In this document: positions 11,833-24,025 of the stretch, in pieces
How the letters are laid out: every line of letters starts with the position of its first letter
Position numbering within the stretch: position 1 is the first letter of the stretch
Assembly (NCBI GenBank): GCA_036365145.1
Contig: JAEOAD010000034.1
Coordinates: 16,955,501 to 17,019,500 of the forward strand
Source of the DNA: Orientallactaga sibirica
Taxonomy: Eukaryota; Chordata; Mammalia; Rodentia; Dipodidae
Direction: 5' to 3'
DNA length: 64,000 nt
The notes under the pieces: model-generated
Told to the model about the DNA's origin: nothing
The model's input: only the letters and a program-made list of their open reading frames with translations
Database searches by the model: none
Position numbers and translations under genes: made by a program

Positions 11833-12881
11833 TGGAATTAAATTGAATTAAAGTTTAAAGTTTTAAAGAGTGAATAAAAGTCTGTGTAAATTTGAATGTC
11901 ACATAGGGAAAGTCATGAGAAAAGATTTTGGGTCAAAAATACATCCCATAACAATGCCTAAAATTCTACTATTATTCATTGGACAAGTGAACACTTAGAT
12001 ATATGTAAGTTTCCTTTCTTCTGCCATAGGACACAGAAGACTGATGTCCCCAGATAAAGCCCCTATAAGTCCACTTAGTGCCTTCCAATAGCTGACTTTG
12101 TCTTGAGATCTCTCCATTGGTAGGGGATATTGATGATTCCTGGAAAATCTCAATCTCTAGTCTTCTTTTCCTCTCTCCTGCACACGTGTTGGATCTGTGT
12201 CACACTGATATAGATAAGGAGGCATGTAGCTTTTAATGGAAGGCAGATAGCTAGGGGCCAGTCCATGGAAACATGGGTGGTGCCTTGTCTGCCCTGGCAT
12301 GACTAGAACCTTTGTGTGATCCAATCTCATCCAAGACGGCTGCAAGCAAGAACTCTTGTTTCTTCCCCAGCTCAGCACAACTGTGGGCTGGCCCTCCCTG
12401 AGTCAGCCTTTTGAACTCACCAACCAATTAGGTCTCTCCCTTGCACACCTGATTCTGATGAGGAGGATATTTGAAACATATAACAGGGCTGGAGTGCATG
12501 TGTAAACCTCTTGGTCCCTTATGCCCTTGCTTCTTCTTTGCTATTGGTCCATTTGGTAAGCTCTTGGCTCTTTCCCAAGGGGTTGGAAGTCTCTTCCATT
12601 TGCCTTACTTCCCCCTAGCAACACTGCACAGAGGGGTGTAATTCTTTGAGCAGAGCTATCCTGTTTTGTTTTTGGGTGCTCTCATGCTTTGCTACATATG
12701 TAATCTCTCTTTAAGCTCTGTGCCCCTCACTCTCCCTTAGTCGTCTCTGACCTCCTATGCTAGTATATTTTGCAGGGATAGGTGTTTCTCTGTCTCCCCT
12801 CCCCATTCCCAGCCAGGCTGGGAAGGGGGAGAAATTCTTTTGGCTTGGACTTGAATGATAGCTCTCCATCTGGATCCTAAC
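11833..12881. other. No gene; GC-richer block of unknown origin
   Basis: 12150-12880 is GC-richer than the flanks. It contains 'accaaccaattagg' (CCAAT-like) at 12418-12431 and 'aaacatataacagggctgg' (TATA-like) near 12474. The order CCAAT, TATA, then a pyrimidine-rich stretch is LTR-like, but no TG...CA ends or target duplication could be found. Not assigned. Confidence 0.4.
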
Positions 12882-13219
12882 TGTGAGGGTTTGAATCATA
12901 TTTCCCCCATAAACTCATGAGCTTTGAATGCTTGGTTCACAGGTGATGGAAATTTGAGAGGTGGAGCCTTACTGGAGAAGGTGTATTGCTGGGGCTGGGC
13001 TTTGAGCAGTTATACCCAGTTTCCGTTTGCTAGAGTTTGGATCAATCTTTTGCTGCTGTTTGCTACATACTATGGCAGAGGTGATGTCAATCCAGTGCTC
13101 ATGCAATATCTTCCTTGACCTCATGGAGCTTCCCCTCCAGATCATAAGCCAAATAAACATTTTTACTTCCATCAGCTACTTGTCATTGAGTGTTTTGTTC
13201 CAGCAATGAGAAAGTAACA
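12882..13219 (+). repeat. MaLR 5' LTR
   Basis: A 338-bp LTR running from TGTGAGGGTTTGAATC to AAAGTAACA. It has the classic order: 'cccccataaactcatgagct', 'ggtgtattgctggggctggg', AATAAA-like 'ccaaataaac' (13149), then the final 'cagcaatgag'. The following base block (13220 on) has a degenerate tRNA-Leu-like primer site ('ttgctacccagagaag'), as expected for ERVL-MaLR. Confidence 0.85.
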
Positions 13220-14348
13220 CTAGAAAATTGCTACCCAGAGAAGGGTGGGGGAGCATTGCTACTAGAAACCTGGTTGTGGCCTTTTAGAACTTACTTTTTG
13301 GGGAAATGTGGAAGGACCTAAAATCTGTGTTAAACAGATGGCTTGCAGTGCTGAAGGCAGAGTTTGATGAACTAGTCAGGTCAGAGTTGAAAGACTTAGT
13401 TGTAAACAGAACTATGGACTCTGCAGGCTTGGCTTATGAGGGGAAGAAAGAACTTTGTCCGGACTGAGCTAGAAGCAGTGTGTGTGAAATACAGCATTCT
13501 TCATGCAGGCTTGAGCTTGGAACAAATGTACTGGTGTGAGTAGAAGGATATAACTCAGAAAGAAATGTTCAGTTGTACTTGTTAAAGAAATTACAGTCAC
13601 TTAGATTGTGACAATTGTTTCTGCATTGAGACAAAAGAAATGCTGGTTTTAGAGTGGGGTTCTGAATGTTGAAGGACTGACCTGCTCTTTAAAATTGCCT
13701 TTATCTCCCTCTACTAGTTTAACAAATTTGGCAACCTACCTGGTGTTATGGCAGTATAATAAATGCAGGAGATAGAGGGTCACTGGATTTATAACAGTTT
13801 GCCTTTTGGAAATAGCGACTGGGTAATTTGAAGCAGGCTTGTTGGAAGGTATATGTGGAGGTCCAGTGGAGCCAGGAGGATGAACTATGGGTTGCAGTGA
13901 AGACCCCAGGATCTGTCAGGACTATGGGAGGGCTGCCAAAGATAGCTGCTGGCTCTGCATGGATTGTTTCCTTATTTGTGAGCAGCCAAGCTTGGCTGGG
14001 GGAGGGCAGAACTGGAATGCCAGAGACTTCATCACTAGTTACAGATGTCAGATGTGGAGCTACAGGGTTTGATTTTTTTTTCTCTCTCTCTTTTTTTTCA
14101 TGTTCATTTTAGACCTGGCATTGTCTCAATATTTTCTTGTAATGCCATATTTTGCAGTGGGAATGTTTATTCTGTGCCTTTATGTTATTTTGGTTTTACA
14201 GGCTAACAGTTAAGAGACCTCAGATTATGAGCATATTTGAATACTGTTGGGATTGAAACAAACTATGGGGACTTGTAAAGTTGGACTGAATATATTGCAC
14301 TTTACATAATGGATAATTATGCATTTATGGTGGCCAGGGAAGGAAGGT
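13220..14348 (+). mobile_element. MaLR non-coding internal region
   Basis: Internal sequence of the same element. It contains 'cctggttgtggccttttaga' and 'gaacaaatgtactggtgtga', and near its end 'gggacttgtaaagttggact'. MaLR internals carry no intact gag or pol, and none is seen. The element stops near 14348 ('ggccagggaaggaagg'), where a 3' LTR would begin; only about 15 bases of it can be suspected. Confidence 0.7.
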
Positions 14349-15394
14349 GGTTTTTTGAAGTCACTGATAACTTGGGCAAGGAATCAATGTTGGGGTTCAC
14401 TGATCTGGATCTCCTGTACTTTAATGGATATCTAATCCATCCCAGAAGTCTAAACCCCATCAGCACTGCTTCCAACACCAATGAGTCTTTCATGTATCTT
14501 ACCTTTTGGGGAGCTCCTTCTCTTTAGGGGAAAATCAAGCTAAAAATGGATAGACAAATGCTATGAGCTACAAGGTATGCAGAATTAATCAACATAAAGA
14601 GAAAAAAATGAGCAAAATATGTATTTAGATAGAAGATAATAAAAGTGCAAGGGAAGAATAAAACAACTATGGGACTAAGAGACAAAGAATTAGAATCCAG
14701 AATTAAGCAGATTAGTGAGGAAGAAGGCCAAATTCAGAAGCAGAAGATCAAGTCAAAATTTAGAGGAAAATTAATTTTTTTAAAAATAATTTTATTGGGG
14801 ACAGTTACTCAAACATTTAAAAATGGTAATTTGAGTATAATGGTTACACTTATGAGAACTATAAAATACAATTCTACCTCTCATTTATTCTATAATCCTT
14901 TCAACATGAATTGTACACCTAATTAAATTCAAATTTTTGTTTCACAATGAACTCACCAGGGTCATGAGTGTGACTGTACTATTTGGATGCTAGACTGGTA
15001 TTCAATGCAATGTAAGACCTAAAAGAAACCTTAAGTACTAATATCTGTAATGTCACCAAAGTTTAGAAAGCCACTAGAATTGAAAAGTAAAGATCTGTTG
15101 CCATGGTAAAGTTGCCGAGACAGAAAGAAAATCAGCAATGCATCAGAGGGCTTCCTTCATGGTGTCAATCATAAAAGTATAACCAAAATGTCCTAATATT
15201 GACAAAATCACTATTGTCTATTGTGGTTTATTTTTAATGAATGAAAGCACAAGACAGGTAGTATTAGGTACTAATACTAATGATTGAGAAGGCTATGGGA
15301 AAGTACACATACATAGAACATGATTGCAGCTTGTCAGGCAAGCAAATATTCCTGTGAATTGTAGGTCAAGAATACATAGACAGATAATCAAATT
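14349..15394. other. No gene seen
   Basis: AT-rich unique sequence without supportable features. Confidence 0.5.
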
Positions 15395-15690
15395 CTGAGC
15401 TCAGTTAAAGCCAATCAATCATCTGACTTGTAAGCGTGAGGATATGAGTTCACATCCCCAGCACCCACGGCTGTGGCTGCTTGCCTGTAAGTCTAGTGCT
15501 CAGTAGGTGGCAACAGGAAATCCTCCAGGCAAGCTGGTTAACTAGATTTGCAAGATCTAATAAACCTGGGTTCAAACAAGTGACTGTATCTTAATAAATA
15601 AAGGAGGAAGAAATAGAAGACACCAAATATCTACCTCTGACCTCCACATCCATGACCACACATATGTGTGCCAGGCCACCTACCCTATCC
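15395..15690 (+). repeat. B2/B3-like SINE
   Basis: 'gagttcacatccccagcacc', 'tggctgcttgcctgtaagtc', then 'gactgtatcttaataaataa' and '...ctctgacctccacatccatg' follow the order of a B2/B3 family SINE. The tRNA-like 5' head is degraded. B2-related SINEs are a mark of mouse-like rodents and jerboas. Confidence 0.65.
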
Positions 15691-15919
15691 ATACTAAATA
15701 ATGAACTGTAATGTGCTAGGTCCAAAAAACAAGGTGGAAGGTGAGGGGCTACAGTTAAAATTAAAGAGGGTGAGGTAGTTCTTATCAGATGTGCAATTCC
15801 ACCACTTGGGTTTCAGAAGCAGGAGAATATTGAACTCAAGGCACATTAGTGTTCACAATGAGTATCCTGTCAGTCTCAGCTACATAACTGACTTGAACAT
15901 ACAGAGATATAGGAATTGA

Positions 15920-15927
<8 letters not shown>

Positions 15928-15951
<24 letters not shown>
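15928..15951. repeat. (AAC)n microsatellite
   Basis: Eight uninterrupted CAA units. Confidence 0.9.
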
Positions 15952-16199
15952 AAGACTCTTAATAGCCAAGTGGCAGAGAGTTTGGGACTTGGATAGGAGT
16001 ACAAAAAAGAATAACAATTAGAAGACCATAGCTAGTGGCTACAGATGTCTTTCCCCCATGTTTTGGCTTCCAGAGAGTTAATTTACTTTTATTGGTTTTA
16101 TTTATTCCTCTTACTTCTGGAAACCACTTCTCAGAAACATCCTCCTATGTGTTCATTTCTACTTTCTGTTTACTTCTTTATATTGTTTTTTTATTTTTT

Positions 16200-16300
16200 A
16201 TTTTTTATGGTGTCTCTGATGTAGATCAGGCTGACCTTGAGTTTATAATCCTTCTACCTCAATTTCCCAAATGCTGACATTAAAAACATGTATCACTATT
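16200..16300 (-). repeat. Degenerate B1-like SINE
   Basis: 'tgtagatcaggctgacctt', 'tttcccaaatgctgacatta' and 'aaaacatgtatcacta' are recognisable but much diverged parts of B1 read backwards. Confidence 0.55.
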
Positions 16301-19300
16301 TATTTCAGAAAATTGTAATTTTAAACTACATAAGATTATGCAAGGTTAATAATTTAAATAATGCTTTTTAAAGTGAAAAAAAAGAAAGAAAACATGTATA
16401 ACCACACATGGCTGAGGAATCGTCTTCTTGATGAATGTGACAGGTACACCTGTTCTAAGAATTTCCTTACCCCTTCCTCATGGAATGCAAAAGGAAGGAA
16501 TAATTTACTCTCAATTTTACATAGGTACATACACTTTTGTTTTCTTTGACTCACTTATATTTTCTTTTATTTTCCAAGCACACTTACTGAAGGATCACTG
16601 GCCTCTCCAAAAGAGTATGAACCAGGCAAGCCCTTTATTTATTCATGATTTATGACAGAAGCTTCATGTTTTTATAATAAGGGTACCTAACAGCACACTT
16701 GTGTACTGAGAACCTATCCCAGCAGACGCATCAGATGGCATGCCTAAGTCCCTTTGGCTACAACTACAAAGATAGATCCTGGAGGTGATACAGGACTGAT
16801 GGAGCATTGAGCTGAGAGGCTTGTGCAATACTGACCTCTTGCTACCAGTAAGAAACAAGGTACAGGAACTGTCAGATGAGCACTGTCCATGAGCAAGAAA
16901 TGTTTTCTGGCATTTACTGAAACACTTGAGTACTTAGTCTCATGAGATTTTGAGAAAGTTCTACAGGGCAATAAACACTTCTCTTCAAATAGCAAGGAAA
17001 TGCCAAAGGGTGATGGAGAAAATGGTGTAATAACTGTGGATGTTTTTATAGACTCTGTGAGACTTTGTTATACCATGGAAGTGATTATGTTGTAATTGCC
17101 ACTGACTTGTTTAGTATTATTTTGAGACCCTTTGAGACTTCAAGCTTGGCAATAGAAATTCTGGTATTTTAATGTATTCTGCAAAACAAAATTTTCTCAC
17201 CATTCTCTTTATTCAGATTTGGCCTGAGTCATGTGTTTGTCTGACTGCCATTCCTTTGAGCCACAGTATATATGTGGGGCTAAGCACTTTTAATAAGATT
17301 GTCCAACCAGGATCACTTGAAAATGGGAAAGCTGTTTGCTAATGTTATTTACTGCAGAACAGAGGTTTTGTGGACTAGAGACTGAAACAAATCATTCTCT
17401 TAAATTATAACTTGAAAAGAATTCTGAGAAATAAATATTCCTAAATCAGTGGAAAGAGACATAGGACCACATAACTTGATGACAAGATAGGGAATGGGGA
17501 TATTTATGAAGTGTTCTTACCTTGAATTAAATATTAAGATAACTTTCACATGTTATAATACTTTAATGGACTTACTACACAATTACATAGTGAGGTAGAT
17601 ATTGAATTATAATATTATTCAGGTTATCATCACAGAAGTTGGAGCTATTATCCAACCATGTTCTGTATCAAACATTCCTCTCAGTCTGGCTTGCAGATAA
17701 TAGCTCAGAATGAATCTTGGTTCTCACCAGACTGTGTTTCCCTACATTAACAATATTGTCTGCCATATACTCTGGGCACCAGCCTAAGTTATTGCAGAAA
17801 TCATCTCAAATTCTTGAGACAGTCAAATAGTATAGGTATTATGTTTTCACAATTTTAAGTGAAAAACTAAAACAAAGAAAAGTTATATGATGTGGAAAAT
17901 TTTACAATGCATAAATGTGGCAAAATCTGAGTTTGAACTTCAAATTGTATAGTCTTAAAAACATACACATTTCCTTCCTTTTCATTATCTTTTAAATCTC
18001 TGCTCTCTGAAATCTTATTTTCACAAAGGTACTATATTTGTTTGTATATGTTGATTATAGTTTTAACTATTTTTTTCAGGAATTAAGGGAATGCAATCAT
18101 ACTTTAGGTCTGGCAGATGGAAGCCTGAAGTAACTCAGAGTCTTAGTCCAAGAAGGGCTAGGGAATTGAGTTGTTTATTGACTTTCAATGCACATATGAA
18201 GATGTACAACAGGTACCTAGTTATAGGCAAAAATCACCATAAGCTTAGAGATCAGTCAGATACTAGAAATAATTCCAGACAGAACAGTTTGGCATACATA
18301 TTTGGACAAATCACATCACAGTTGATAGACTGCTTTCATTTACCATGGCAGGGTGACCGCCTGCTAAGGCACATGTGTAATGTCAGGATAGCAGTAGACT
18401 GGACTAGTGTCTGTGTTTGATCATGGAGCCCTGTGAATAACTGCCAGACAAGAATGTTTGGCATTTCACTGAAAACCTTTTGCAAACCTCCAGGGGAGAA
18501 AAAAAATAGCATTGTTAGAGAGAACTATGTCAAAGCTTACTTCCATGGAAGAAACAGAAAGATAGAAGAATCTGGAAATACTGAGAAAGGTGGATTCAAA
18601 TGGAAGCAACATATTTGAGTCACTGCAAAGAGGATAGGAGAGAATAGGTCTCCAAGGAAAAATCTGTAGCTTTGTCAATTCCATTCCCTTTTCTTGTCAT
18701 AAAATGATAGAGATTTGCTGAACATGGCACCTGCTGCTCTGCCTTTTGGATATGAATGGAGAAGCAAAAGAGGGAGCTAATTGTTTACTAGACATTGAAG
18801 TTCAATTTGATGTTGTTTTATTGATGCTCTATGGGGACTGGAAGTCAGCTTCTGCTGCATAGGCAGCACCCAACAGCAAGTAGAGGAAAGTGGCTATAAG
18901 GGAAGCCATGAAGGTCACTTTGGCATCAGGGTAACAGCCTCATGGAATGCTGGAAAATATCAGCTCTGATGGCAAAATATAAAAGGTATTCGATTTGGGA
19001 TTCAATATAGAGGTTCTGAGAAAAATGATTTGAGTTCAAGAAAATTTTATCAGACAGAAGAGAGAGGAAGGAAAGAGCATAAGGGAGAAAGGCAGAGAGA
19101 AGAGCAGTAGAAGAGAAAGATGGAATGCATGCCAAGGAAAGAGCAAGAGGGCACACAAGAACAAGAGAAGGTTATTAGGATTATGGAAGAGGAGGAGAGA
19201 AGTTGTTCTGTGAAGGAGGGTCCTTGGGTAATATGTTGAATTAGAGGTTGGGAAAGTGATATTTCTCTCTTCCCAGCCCTCATAGCCACAATTACTATAA

Positions 19301-20520
19301 TAGGAAATGGTTCCAAAATCCCAGAGCTAGTCTTCGCATGGCCACAGAGGAAGAAAGATAAGTCTAGTTTGTAATGTATCTGGGCTTAGTCTACATGAAA
19401 GAGGCAAGTAGGTTCAGAAATGGTTCACAAATATAATCATCGGCAAGCAAGAAAGGAACTCACATTTATTATGCAATTTTCAGGTGTCTTAAAAGCACAG
19501 AGCCATAGACTAGAAGCTTTTTGATTTTTATCATTGACAGTATCTGCTTTCTTCACATCTATTTGCAAATATGAAAATTAAGAGTGTGTAGTAGTAATTG
19601 ACTTTCCTATTTTTTTAAAAAAATCTAGGAAGTACTAGAACTAGGCATCACACTTGACACAGCATCCTTTCCAAGTTCATGTTTTATTCCCATTTCACAG
19701 AGTTTCCTAGCATTATCTCTAACACTATAATTTCTGCCTTTTTAGTAATCACAGAAAAATATATTGTTTCCATTTCCAAAGAGAAATTATGTTGGTTTTA
19801 TGTATACATTACCAATGTAATTTATTCATAGATTTTTGTTTTAATTTATTTATTGCTTCCAGTTATGAATTTAACTTTTTGATTCACTGTATAGTACTTT
19901 CTTGTGAAGAATGATATAGTGGTATAGCAAGGGACCGCCTGGTACATAAGATAATGCCCTCCTCTAGCACTCAGAACCATTCACATGTTCTGTATGGATA
20001 TATTTTCAGAATAACTGGAGGCAACACCTGTATGTCCCTTTTACCTAAAATTGCAAATGTTAACATAAAAGTAATATAGAGCATTACAAAAGTTTAGCTA
20101 TGATGACCTCTTAAGTGTCTGGATGAGGCTGTGTTAAGGGAAGCAATTGTGTAGCTAGTAATGGTTTTTATCTGATTTTGCCTCAATAAACAAAAGTCAT
20201 TGTGTTTTATATATAAAATGTGAAGTAGTTCTAAGTTTGGTGCCTCCACCTAGTAAGCAGGTGTTTAGCTTTTAATTACACATAGTCTATGCATCCCCTT
20301 AGAGAATTCCTTCCAAATGACTTCTCTCTGGAGAGAGGTGATCTGTCTCTGGAGAACAAGGGGAAACCCTGCAAGCTTTCACCATCATGCTGCAGCAATT
20401 TCAGTAGCTCCCTATTTTGATTCCCTGATCTTCACACTTCCTCCTCTTTAAACTAATCTCATTTTACTAAGGAGCATGTTTAAATATTTTAGTGTAAAAA
20501 ACAGATACAAAACATATTAG
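16301..20520. other. Unique AT-rich sequence, no gene seen
   Basis: A 4.2-kb stretch without recognisable repeats or coding signals. The longest open frame (18091-18420, 109 codons) has no domain, no splice-site pattern at its edges and no visible promoter context. 19040-19200 is purine-rich. Confidence 0.5.
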
Positions 20521-20755
20521 GACTGGAGAGATGGCTTAGTGGTTAAGGTGCTTACCTACAAAGCCAAAGGATCTAGGTTTGATTCCTCAGGACCCACATA
20601 AGCCAGATGCACAAAGAGGCACGTGTGTCTGGATTTCATTTGCAATTGCTCGAGGCCTTAGTGCACATATTCTCTGTCTGCCTCTCTGTCTGCTTTTCTC
20701 TCTCCCCTCTCTCAAATAAATTAATAAAAATAAAATATTTTTAAAAATCATAAAT
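20521..20755 (+). repeat. DIP-like SINE
   Basis: Plus-strand copy with the tRNA-like head 'gactggagagatggcttagt', the B-box-like 'ggtttgattcctcagg', the CT-rich block at 20675-20712 and the tail 'aaataaattaataaaaataa'. Good example of the full family structure. Confidence 0.85.
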
Positions 20756-21084
20756 AAGATAACAAATTGTTACTAGGCAAACAAGTTTGAAGCCATTAAC
20801 AGGAATAAATACTGAACTTTTTAACCCACGTGTCTCTAATTCAAATTCCTTCCTCCACCAAAACCCATCATAGCTCTTACAAGTAATCCCTTGTTAGTGG
20901 TTTAAAATATTTTGCCTCTAAGCTTTCACAAGTACTGTTGTTCCATTTTAACTTATGTGTTTTAAATAGTGTTTAGTCCACAAATACCACTATCGCTTTT
21001 CCTCCATTTTTTCTTGCAATTTGTTCTTGGAATGTTTATGTATACATGTTTGTATGTGTATACACATATGTGTGTGTGATGGGC
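20756..21084. other. No gene seen
   Basis: AT-rich, with a TG/TA-rich stretch at 21030-21078. Confidence 0.5.
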
Positions 21085-21345
21085 AGAGGTTGATATTCAG
21101 AGGCCTTTCTTAGCCACACTACTCTTTGAGACAAAGTATCCCTGTGAAATTTGAGCTCACCTATTCTGTCAGACTAGCTCTTGAATGAGCCCCAGGAACT
21201 CCTTGTATCCAATGCTCCAGTGCTGGGATTACAGGTTTAAATTGCAATACCCAGCAATTGTATGTGGACAGTGGGGATTTTAACTCAAGTCCTTATGTTT
21301 GTATAGTAATCTATTGTGTTATCTAGCTTATGCAGGTCCTAATTT
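21085..21345 (-). repeat. B3-like SINE, diverged
   Basis: 'gagacaaagtatccctgtga', 'gagctcacctattctgtcag', 'gtgctgggattacaggttta' and 'aactcaagtccttatgtttg' are the B2/B3 landmarks in reverse order. Diverged, edges approximate. Confidence 0.55.
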
Positions 21346-22399
21346 AATTTAATCTACTGTGCTATCTCCCAAACCCCTATCTTTAACACAATTTGTCTAG
21401 TGAAGAGCCCAGGGAATGTGATTTGTAGAGTTTTCAGTGATCTGGCTTTTGCTGATTACCTGGTCATGTGCAATTCAGCACCTTCTCTGAAGCTTCAAAC
21501 TGGCAGCTAAATCAAGAGGCCAGATTGCTTTTACATTCAGATTCTCTGGAATATTATGGGTGTTGCTGGGTGTTTCACTGGGAGACATTGCATATCTATT
21601 TGCATCTCAGTGCTTGGATCTACTCATCCATTTAGTTGACAAATGTTGATATTCAAATTACATTATGTCTATTTTATTTTTAGATGGAATGGTTTATATA
21701 AAGAGACACATCAGCCATCTACTGTTTTATGAGCATTGGTACAGTTCATATGAGAAACATAAGATACAAACTTAAGCTTTCACTTGCAAAAGCCAGATTT
21801 CTAAATAAAGATTTGGATCCTCTACCCTCCAAATGTGACCAAGTAATTATGTCATTTTGTTTTCTTTAAAATACCATAATAAACTGATTAGCTTAAACAT
21901 GTGTGATAGAATTTAATAGACTGCAATTGCCAAATATTTTGAAGCTCAATAGTTCAATCTTTGTCCAGTCGGTTTCCTTATGAATGGCTTTTGGTAACTA
22001 GTGAACATGCCATCAGCAATCTCTTATTGCCTGTCCAATATCTCCAATGGCAGCATGTTCTAGAAGCAACTTGAACAACCTCAAACCTGGCACTTAAGGA
22101 ATCTATATAAAACCTGGAACTTAGGGTGTTTATATAAGTAGTCTTAATGCCTCCTCCTTATCATCTTCTTTCTGTCTTTCTTCTCACTTGTTACTCTCTC
22201 TTCCCCTTCCTCCTTCTCTTCGTTAATTGAAAAAATGGTGTAGTATTTGGACTTACTATTAGTGGACTGATGATTGTTAATTCTTTTTCATTGGGCAGAA
22301 CTAAAAGAAAAAAAATACAGATATAGACATTGGTATATATAAATAGCTGTACAGAGTTAAGTATACCACTGGCACTTCCAATTTAATTTTATAACTACA
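21346..22399. other. No gene; small tandem duplication
   Basis: Unique DNA. At 22083-22139 a unit of about 28 bp is repeated twice ('aaacctggcacttaagg...tatataa' and 'aaacctggaacttaggg...tatataa'), each ending in a TATA-like string. Confidence 0.5.
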
Positions 22400-22588
22400 G
22401 GGTTGGAGTAATGGCTTAGCAGTTAACAAGTTTGCCTGCCAAGCCTAGGGACCCAGGTAAGCCACATAAGCCAAATATACAAGGTGGCACATGCTTCTGG
22501 AGTTGTTTGCAGTGGCGAGATGCCCTGGCACACCCATAATCTCTCTTTCTCTCAAATAAATAAATAGTTTTTTTTAATAAATTTAGAA
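22400..22588 (+). repeat. DIP-like SINE, shortened
   Basis: Head 'ggttggagtaatggcttagc', middle 'ggtggcacatgcttctggag', tail 'ctcaaataaataaatag'. The B-box region is partly deleted. Confidence 0.75.
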
Positions 22589-22663
22589 CTGCAAAGCTTA
22601 TTGTTCCTTATGAGAAGCACACAATTTTCTATGTAGTATGTATTATACTTAATTTTTAAATTC

Positions 22664-22742
22664 TATATATGTATGTATTTGTGGTGTGTTCATGTATGCA
22701 CACAAATGTGTATATTTACACATACATGTGTATGTGTGCATG
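22664..22742. repeat. TG/TA-rich low-complexity tract
   Basis: Imperfect alternating purine-pyrimidine sequence (tatgtatg, acacaaatgtg, acatacatgtgtatgtg). Confidence 0.7.
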
Positions 22743-22810
22743 AGTCTGGAGGGCCAGAGTTAATGCAAGGAAATTGAGTCTTTTTCTATAGCTCTCTACT
22801 CTTTATAATC

Positions 22811-22910
22811 TCCTTCTTCTTCTTCTTCTCCTCCTCCTCCTCCTCCTCCTCCTCCTCCTCCTCCTCCTCCTCCTCCTTCTTCTTCTTCTTCTTCTTCTTC
22901 TTCTTCTTCA
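22811..22910. repeat. (TTC)n-(TCC)n-(TTC)n pyrimidine tract
   Basis: About 100 bases of pure pyrimidine on the plus strand arranged TTC, then CTC/TCC, then TTC. It directly abuts the 3' end of the minus-strand L1, so it occupies the place of that element's poly(A) tail, rewritten as (GAA)n/(GGA)n. Confidence 0.9.
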
Positions 22911-22911
22911 G

Positions 22912-23985
22912 AACATATTTTGTACAGATACATCATGTGTTGATGTACTCTTTTTCCCCATCCCTGCCTCCATTCCCCTGGGGACCTTCCTCAGTAAGGT
23001 TGCAGGTATTCCCCATGAGGTTGTGGGTAGTGTGTTGTGGGAGCAGCAGTTAGTTATTTTGCAGAGAGGGAATGCCTCTGAGCATGATGTCTCAACCTAT
23101 GGATCTTACAATCTTTCTGCCCCCTTTTCCACAAAATTCCCTGAGCTGTACTGGGTGAGTTTTAAGACTACTTCAGTGATGAGCTCTTAGGAGTCTCTGA
23201 ATCTCTGCTTTGGTAAGTGTTAAGTAGCCTCAGGGTCTGTCTCCTTCACCCCAGCAAAGATTATCAGGTTCAATATCAGGTTCAGTTCATGCTCATCTCC
23301 CCAATTCCTCTGTGGTTTCAGCTGTGGCTTGACTGAAGTGCTAGGGGTAGTTTATCTGCTTGGGTCTCGCTGCCTTCTGAAAAATAAGAACAATTAATCC
23401 AGTGGAGGACATAGTCAGCATAGTTTAAATGGAGTAATCATTATTAGTCAGGGGAGAATTTGGTGTATGCAACCCCTCTTTTAGCCAAAGACTAGGGAGA
23501 GCTAGACACTGGAGAGCATAAACTTTGTTTCCATAGGATTCTGATCTGGTTCTTAACACCAGATATACATCCTTACACTGAATGGATCTCTTAGCCAATC
23601 AGAAAGCTATTGGTTACCCACCAAGGCTGTGTGCTACTATTACACTGGCATGTACATCCTGTCAGGGTATTTGCTTTGAGTAGCTTAGGCCTCTCATTGC
23701 TCATACCATTGTTGGCCACTTTCCCCAGGTAGGTCATGTTAACTTTTCCACACTAGATAGACTAACTTTCCTGGGACTGGCTCTCTTCTGGATTCCATCC
23801 AGGTCTCTCCATGTTCTGTGTCAGCAGCATATGGTATCTTCAGCAATAGGGTCTTACCATTTGTCTCAGATGGATAATCAAGTGCTTTGACAGAAACCCA
23901 TTTTGTTTTGGGGACCATGTAGGTCTCTCTGATCAACAGCTCATTGTGGGTAGCTGATTTATGGTACAGGGCATTACAGGCCAGA

Positions 23986-24025
<40 letters not shown>

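Noticed and set aside
18091..18420. 109-codon open frame in unique DNA
   Set aside because: No domain, no splice or promoter context. Length is within chance for 64 kb.
20521..20600. tRNA-like head
   Set aside because: Belongs to a dispersed SINE with a long 3' body; not a tRNA gene.
22811..22910. Regular repeat that could be taken for a CRISPR-like array
   Set aside because: Pure trinucleotide microsatellite without spacers, in a mammalian genome.
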